From NCBI GenBank assembly GCA_947475795.1, contig CANJOX010000102.1, positions 1 to 9,833 of the forward strand: DNA of 9,833 bases, given 5' to 3'. The notes below the pieces were generated by a model, which did no database searches, was not told the origin of the DNA, and saw nothing but the letters and a program-made list of their open reading frames with translations. This DNA is from Gemmatimonadota bacterium (GTDB lineage Bacteria; Gemmatimonadota; Gemmatimonadetes; Gemmatimonadales; Gemmatimonadaceae). The position numbers were made by a program, and so were the translations under genes. Of this stretch, positions 6,991-9,833 are shown piece by piece (positions within the stretch are counted from its first letter, which is position 1; every line of letters starts with the position of its first letter).

Positions 6991-8063
6991 GACGCGACCA
7001 ACCCGTCGAGCTGACCGGTGGCCACGAGGAGTTCCGCGTTCAGGATCGATCCGCCGGCGGCTCCGCGCACCACGTTGTGCGCCATCGCGACAAGCCGCAG
7101 GTCGAACAGATTGTCGGCGCGCACGCGACCGATGGTCACGGCCATGCCACCGCCGGCATTCACATCACGACGCGCCTGCGGCCGATCCTGCTCATCGCGC
7201 ACGATGAGGGCGGGCACCGGTGCCGATGGCAGGCCCTGCACGGCCGCGAATCCCTTCCACGAGCGCAACGTCGCGAGTGCCTGCTCCGGCGTTGGCGCCC
7301 GCTCGAAGGCAACCGACAGGCACACCGTATGGCCGTGTTCGACGGCGACGCGATTGGCATGCGCACTCGTCACGATCGGTGCGGCCACGATCGTCTCGCC
7401 GTTGTACGTGCCGAGCAACTTCACGAGCTCAGTTTCGATTTTCGGCTCTTCATCGCCGATGTACGGGATGACATTGCCGAGGATATCAAGCGACGGCACA
7501 CCCGGGTACCCGGCACCCGACACAGCCTGCATCGTGGTGATGAAGACCTTCGTGACGCCGAACGCCTCGTGCAGCGGCGCCAGCGCCATCGCGGCGACGG
7601 TCACGGCGCAGTTGGCGTTCGTGACGATGCCTCCGGGCCACCCGCGGTTCAGCCGCTGCTGCGTGAGCAGCCCGAGATGATCCCCATTCACTTCGGGAAT
7701 CACCAGCGGGACGTCGGACTCCATCCGGTAGTTCTTGGCGTTGCTGAGCACCAGGCGACCCGCCGCCGCGAAGGCGGCCTCCACTTCGCCGGCCACCGAC
7801 GAGTCGAGCGCGGAGAAGATGATCGGTGCCGCCACCTGCTCCGGGGTGCACGTCTTCACCTCGAGTCCAGCCACGCCCCGTGGCATGGTCCCCTCGAGCC
7901 ACCGGGTCGCCGATGCATACGGTTTGCCCGCGCTGCGCTCGGACGCCGCGACATCGACGAGATCGAACCAGGGATGACCATCGAGCAGGCGGATAAAGGC
8001 CTGACCGACGGCGCCGGTGGCGCCGAGAACGGCAACCGGCCAGCGGGTCACGGGCGAGGTCAT
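6987..8063 (-). CDS. asd: Aspartate-semialdehyde dehydrogenase, archaeal/fungal-type
   Basis: Asd reduces aspartyl phosphate to aspartate semialdehyde with NADPH and feeds DapA; homoserine-derived amino acids share the product. The 358-residue product begins with a Rossmann loop GATGAVGQ (14-21). SNAKNYRM (107-114) is followed by TNANCAV with the catalytic Cys152, then MQAVSGAGYPGVPS (178-191), GDEEPKIE with Lys208 for substrate phosphate, and HANRVAVEHGHT (235-246) with Arg238 and His245, seven residues apart as in E. coli. The NYRM, GYPGVPSLDILGNVIPYIG-like and RVAVEHGHT patterns belong to the longer form typical of archaea and fungi and found in some bacteria, not the E. coli form. The ATG at 8063 overlaps the stop of the preceding M20 gene as ATGA; no Shine-Dalgarno sequence is seen. 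Confidence 0.95.
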   Translation of the reverse strand: MTSPVTRWPVAVLGATGAVGQAFIRLLDGHPWFDLVDVAASERSAGKPYASATRWLEGTMPRGVAGLEVKTCTPEQVAAPIIFSALDSSVAGEVEAAFAAAGRLVLSNAKNYRMESDVPLVIPEVNGDHLGLLTQQRLNRGWPGGIVTNANCAVTVAAMALAPLHEAFGVTKVFITTMQAVSGAGYPGVPSLDILGNVIPYIGDEEPKIETELVKLLGTYNGETIVAAPIVTSAHANRVAVEHGHTVCLSVAFERAPTPEQALATLRSWKGFAAVQGLPSAPVPALIVRDEQDRPQARRDVNAGGGMAVTIGRVRADNLFDLRLVAMAHNVVRGAAGGSILNAELLVATGQLDGLVAS

Positions 8064-9067
8064 GCGAGCAGGGTGCGGACGATGCGTTCGTAGGCGCCGA
8101 CCGACGCCTCGAGTTCCGCCACGTCGATGTATTCGATGGGTGTGTGGGCCACGTGAATGGACCCGGGGCCGAAGAGCAGCGGTGTACCCCAGCGATCCAG
8201 CAGCGGGATATCACTCGTGTATGCAACGGGCTCGACCTCAAAGCCGTTGATCACATGGAAATACTGCGCCGGAATATGGGCACCCCAGATCAGCTCGGCC
8301 CGCGCGCCCGCCCAGGCGGTGAAGGCCGCCTTCACCGGGGCCACGTCACCGACCAGCCGGATCATGATCTCCGCTTCCGCGAGCCCCGGCACGATGTTCG
8401 CCTCGGTGCCGGCCCGCAGCACGCCCACGTTGTAGGTCGTCGCCCCGAGCACCGGGTCGACGGGCAACGCCACCTCGCGCAGCTGCGGCAGCAACTCGAG
8501 CAGCGGATCGAGCGCGCTCATACCCAGATGGGCATACGCCGAATGCGCCTCGCGACCGCGCACCCGCACGAGGACCCGCTGCGCCCCCTTACCGCCGGAG
8601 GCCAGCTTGCTCTCCGTTGGCTCGCCGTTCACGAGAAACCTGCTGGTGGCCGGCAACCGGTTGGCGGCGCGCGCGCCCGGCGAGCCCTTCTCTTCGCCCA
8701 CCACGAACAGCAAGTCCACCCGCTCCTCGCCTGCCTCGGCGAGCCGCTGGGCGGCGATCATCATTGCCGCCGCGATGCCTTTGGCATCGGAGGAGCCGCG
8801 CCCGTACAGGCGGCCCCCCTCAAGCCGTGGCGGCACGTACGGGGGAACCGTGTCGAGATGCGTCGACAGCGTGACACCTCCCCCGCGGCGGGTGGCCCAG
8901 ACGTTGGACCGCCCCGGCTCAACCTCTTGCAGGGTAACGTTCCAGTCGCGGGCGAGCAGCCAGCGCGCGACAGTGTCCACCGCGCCCTGTTCCTGGCCGC
9001 TGGTGGATTCGACAGAGAGCAGTTCGGTGGCGAGAGCGACGACGTCGGACATGTCACAAACATACAA
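8060..9067 (-). CDS. M20-family metallo-deacylase, probable succinyl-diaminopimelate desuccinylase
   Basis: The 335-residue product carries the full metal and catalytic set of M20 amidohydrolases: STHLDTVP with His70 and Asp72, GRGSSDAKG with bridging Asp94, GEEKGSPG with general base Glu125 and metal ligand Glu126, Glu149 in VNGEPTE, a dimerisation-domain GREAHSA with His175, and a C-terminal AHTPIEY with His308. In this operon, next to DapD, the natural role is DapE: hydrolysis of N-succinyl-L,L-diaminopimelate to L,L-diaminopimelate and succinate. ArgE (acetylornithine deacetylase) and LysK-like enzymes share every motif, so the substrate is inferred from context, and I give no gene symbol. 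No LysW carrier is visible, which argues against LysK. The frame can start at TTG 9067, 13 nt after a perfect AGGAGG, or at ATG 9052 (28 nt after it), which would give the more usual MSDVVALATELL N terminus. Confidence 0.88.
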   Translation of the reverse strand: MYVCDMSDVVALATELLSVESTSGQEQGAVDTVARWLLARDWNVTLQEVEPGRSNVWATRRGGGVTLSTHLDTVPPYVPPRLEGGRLYGRGSSDAKGIAAAMMIAAQRLAEAGEERVDLLFVVGEEKGSPGARAANRLPATSRFLVNGEPTESKLASGGKGAQRVLVRVRGREAHSAYAHLGMSALDPLLELLPQLREVALPVDPVLGATTYNVGVLRAGTEANIVPGLAEAEIMIRLVGDVAPVKAAFTAWAGARAELIWGAHIPAQYFHVINGFEVEPVAYTSDIPLLDRWGTPLLFGPGSIHVAHTPIEYIDVAELEASVGAYERIVRTLLA

Positions 9068-9080
9068 TCGCCGCCGCGCG

Positions 9081-9086
9081 CCTCCT
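9081..9086 (-). promoter_or_regulatory. Shine-Dalgarno AGGAGG before the M20 gene
   Basis: The perfect AGGAGG overlaps the TAG stop of the small upstream gene (reading TAGGAGG). It is 13 nt from the TTG at 9067 and 28 nt from the ATG at 9052. The motif therefore supports the TTG start, although the spacing is longer than ideal. It is the strongest ribosome binding site in the window. Confidence 0.7.
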
Positions 9087-9306
9087 ACTGCATGAACGCC
9101 GCGATCGTGCGGGACAGCGTCACATCGTCCATGTCGTCATCCCACCCGGGCGCAACCAGCGCGATGACACGCTCGGCCCCGGAATTGCACTCAATGGCGA
9201 CCGTCTCGGTTGGCATGGCAGCGGCCGCCGCGTGCTGGTCGGTGGGGACCTCGGGCAGTTCGAGGCAGATCCAGGTGGTGCCACGTGGATCACGGACTGT
9301 GCGCAT
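9085..9306 (-). CDS. Unrecognised 73-residue protein heading the lysine operon
   Basis: I do not recognise this protein. The case for a real gene is an ATG with GGAG 6 nt upstream, the same strand as the operon, and a stop codon that merges with the ribosome binding site of the next gene, so only 17 bp separate them. The product is small, acidic and probably cytosolic: no signal peptide or membrane segment is visible. It starts MRTVRDPRGTTWICLELPE, has an Ala-rich, low-complexity stretch around 25-31, then VAIECNSGAERVIALVAPGW and an acidic DDDMDD followed by a likely helix at the C terminus. Two cysteines (14 and 40) are present but no metal-binding pattern. The alternation of hydrophobic and polar residues suggests a small beta-rich domain with a closing helix. 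Position suggests co-expression with diaminopimelate synthesis; a functional link is speculation. Confidence 0.72.
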   Translation of the reverse strand: MRTVRDPRGTTWICLELPEVPTDQHAAAAAMPTETVAIECNSGAERVIALVAPGWDDDMDDVTLSRTIAAFMQ

Positions 9307-9466
9307 TGGATACTCCGGAGGATGAGACGGCCGCGCCGGACGCTCGGGGTGGATGTTCGATTCGGCGTGGAAAGATACGGCAGCACCACGGCCGCGACTA
9401 CAGCGCTGGCCCGCTGGCCATCGGCGCCGCCACGGAACCCTGATCGGCGCGCCGCGGGGTCCGCCG
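9307..9466 (-). promoter_or_regulatory. 160-bp gap that could hold the operon promoter; no clear promoter found
   Basis: This is the only sizeable gene-free stretch upstream of the lysine genes, so it is the likeliest place for their promoter. The best -10-like hexamer on the minus strand is TATCTT (9372-9377), four of six matches to the consensus, but the sequence 17-19 bp upstream (near TAGTCG or TGTAGT) is a poor -35. GGAG at 9313-9316, 6 nt before the small gene, is a good ribosome binding site. I see no lysine riboswitch (L-box) features, and the gap is short for one. A short hairpin at 9458-9473 (GGTCTG / CGGACC) overlaps the stop codon of the preceding gene and has no T-run, so it is not a convincing terminator; read-through from the upstream gene is possible. 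Confidence 0.3.
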
Positions 9467-9833
9467 TCAGACCGGCTTCATCGCGACGCCGCGCACGAAC
9501 TGCTCCGCCCGGAACATCCCTTCAATTGACGTGAACGCCAGGTCGAGTTCACGCGCCGACATCCCCTGAGACCCGCCCGCGCCCTGCTGGTCCTGCTGCG
9601 TGTACGCGGCGACGACGCGATCGCCGAGCGCGGCGAGTGTCGCCTGCGACAGGGTGTTGGCGACTTCGGCATTGCGGCTCAGGAGAGCGGATGCCGGTAT
9701 GCCCCGCGACTGTAGCCAGGCGCCGAACAGCATGGACGCCATCTCGATACCGGCACGTGAGCCGACTTGTCGCTGGAATCGGCGTGCGGCGTCCGCGCGC
9801 ATTGCCGGCGTATTCGCGGCGTCGGCTGTCAAC
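9467..9833 (-). CDS. Unrecognised protein, 5'-truncated by window edge
   Basis: The frame runs in from the right edge and ends with TGA at 9467-9469, giving about 121 residues. A TTG lies at 9832, but the open frame reaches the edge, so the true start may be outside the window. Internal ATGs are too far in to prefer. I do not recognise a family. The visible part looks mostly helical (RRFQRQVGSRAGIEMASMLF, then NTLSQATLAALGDRVVAAY), broken by a Gln/Gly-rich, probably flexible segment QQDQQGAGGSQG. It ends in another likely helix, SARELDLAFTSIEGMFRAEQ, and a short tail. No signal peptide, membrane span or catalytic motif is seen in this part. Third codon positions are strongly G/C, as in the neighbouring real genes, which supports coding. 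It is separated by 160 bp from the lysine operon and may belong to a different transcription unit. Confidence 0.6.
   Translation of the reverse strand, partial: LTADAANTPAMRADAARRFQRQVGSRAGIEMASMLFGAWLQSRGIPASALLSRNAEVANTLSQATLAALGDRVVAAYTQQDQQGAGGSQGMSARELDLAFTSIEGMFRAEQFVRGVAMKPV

Noticed and set aside
5470..8093. Long plus-strand open frames (5470-7014 and 7077-8093) opposite lysC and asd
   Set aside because: They are antisense to genes with full catalytic motifs; the composition (His, Arg, Asp) is typical of reverse-frame shadows in high-GC DNA.
8144..9325. Plus-strand open frame (393 codons) opposite the M20 gene and the small gene
   Set aside because: No domain features; its length is explained by scarcity of stop codons opposite GC-rich coding sequence.
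9307..9466. Lysine riboswitch upstream of the operon
   Set aside because: The gap is short for an L-box plus expression platform, and I cannot find its conserved junction or helices. A covariance-model search would settle it.
9458..9473. Hairpin GGTCTG/CGGACC as a terminator of the right-edge gene
   Set aside because: The stem is only 6 bp with a wobble pair, it overlaps the stop codon, and no T-run follows.
1..9833. Defence system, mobile element, CRISPR array or tRNA
   Set aside because: No repeats, transposase, integrase, nuclease or tRNA-like cloverleaf was seen; the genes are core metabolism and translation with uniform composition.

Overview
The window is GC-rich bacterial chromosomal DNA carrying tightly packed housekeeping genes, all read on the minus strand from high to low coordinates. 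The protein flavour and gene order resemble Gemmatimonadota: a short DapB, a long archaeal/fungal-type aspartate-semialdehyde dehydrogenase, and an S1 protein with an acidic N-terminal extension. That taxonomic guess is inference and cannot be proved here. I see no rRNA, tRNA, mobile element, CRISPR array or sign of recent transfer.

In transcription order the layout is as follows. An unrecognised protein is cut by the right edge (9467-9833). A 160-bp gene-free gap follows (9307-9466). Then comes an unrecognised 73-residue protein (9085-9306) and an M20 metallo-deacylase that is the best DapE candidate (8060-9067). Next are asd (6987-8063), lysC (5635-6990), dapB (4910-5638), dapA (3999-4889) and dapD (3105-3956). 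An AroA-Cmk fusion gene follows (1120-3108), then a 147-bp gap with a strong GC hairpin, and finally rpsA (1-972), whose 3' end lies beyond the left edge.

Together lysC, asd, dapA, dapB, dapD and the M20 enzyme cover most of the succinylase route from aspartate to L,L-diaminopimelate, the precursor of lysine and of peptidoglycan cross-links. The aminotransferase (DapC/ArgD), DapF and LysA are not in the window. The pathway genes are joined to shikimate-pathway AroA, which is fused to CMP kinase. CMP kinase in turn sits next to rpsA, as it does in many bacteria. Four junctions are 4-base start/stop overlaps (ATGA or GTGA) without a clear Shine-Dalgarno sequence, which suggests one translationally coupled operon.

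I do not see an undescribed defence, mobile or secretion system. The points most worth a second look are the fusion gene and its altered CMP-kinase residue, the hairpin before rpsA, the small leader gene of the lysine operon, the repeated overlaps, and the unrecognised protein at the right edge.
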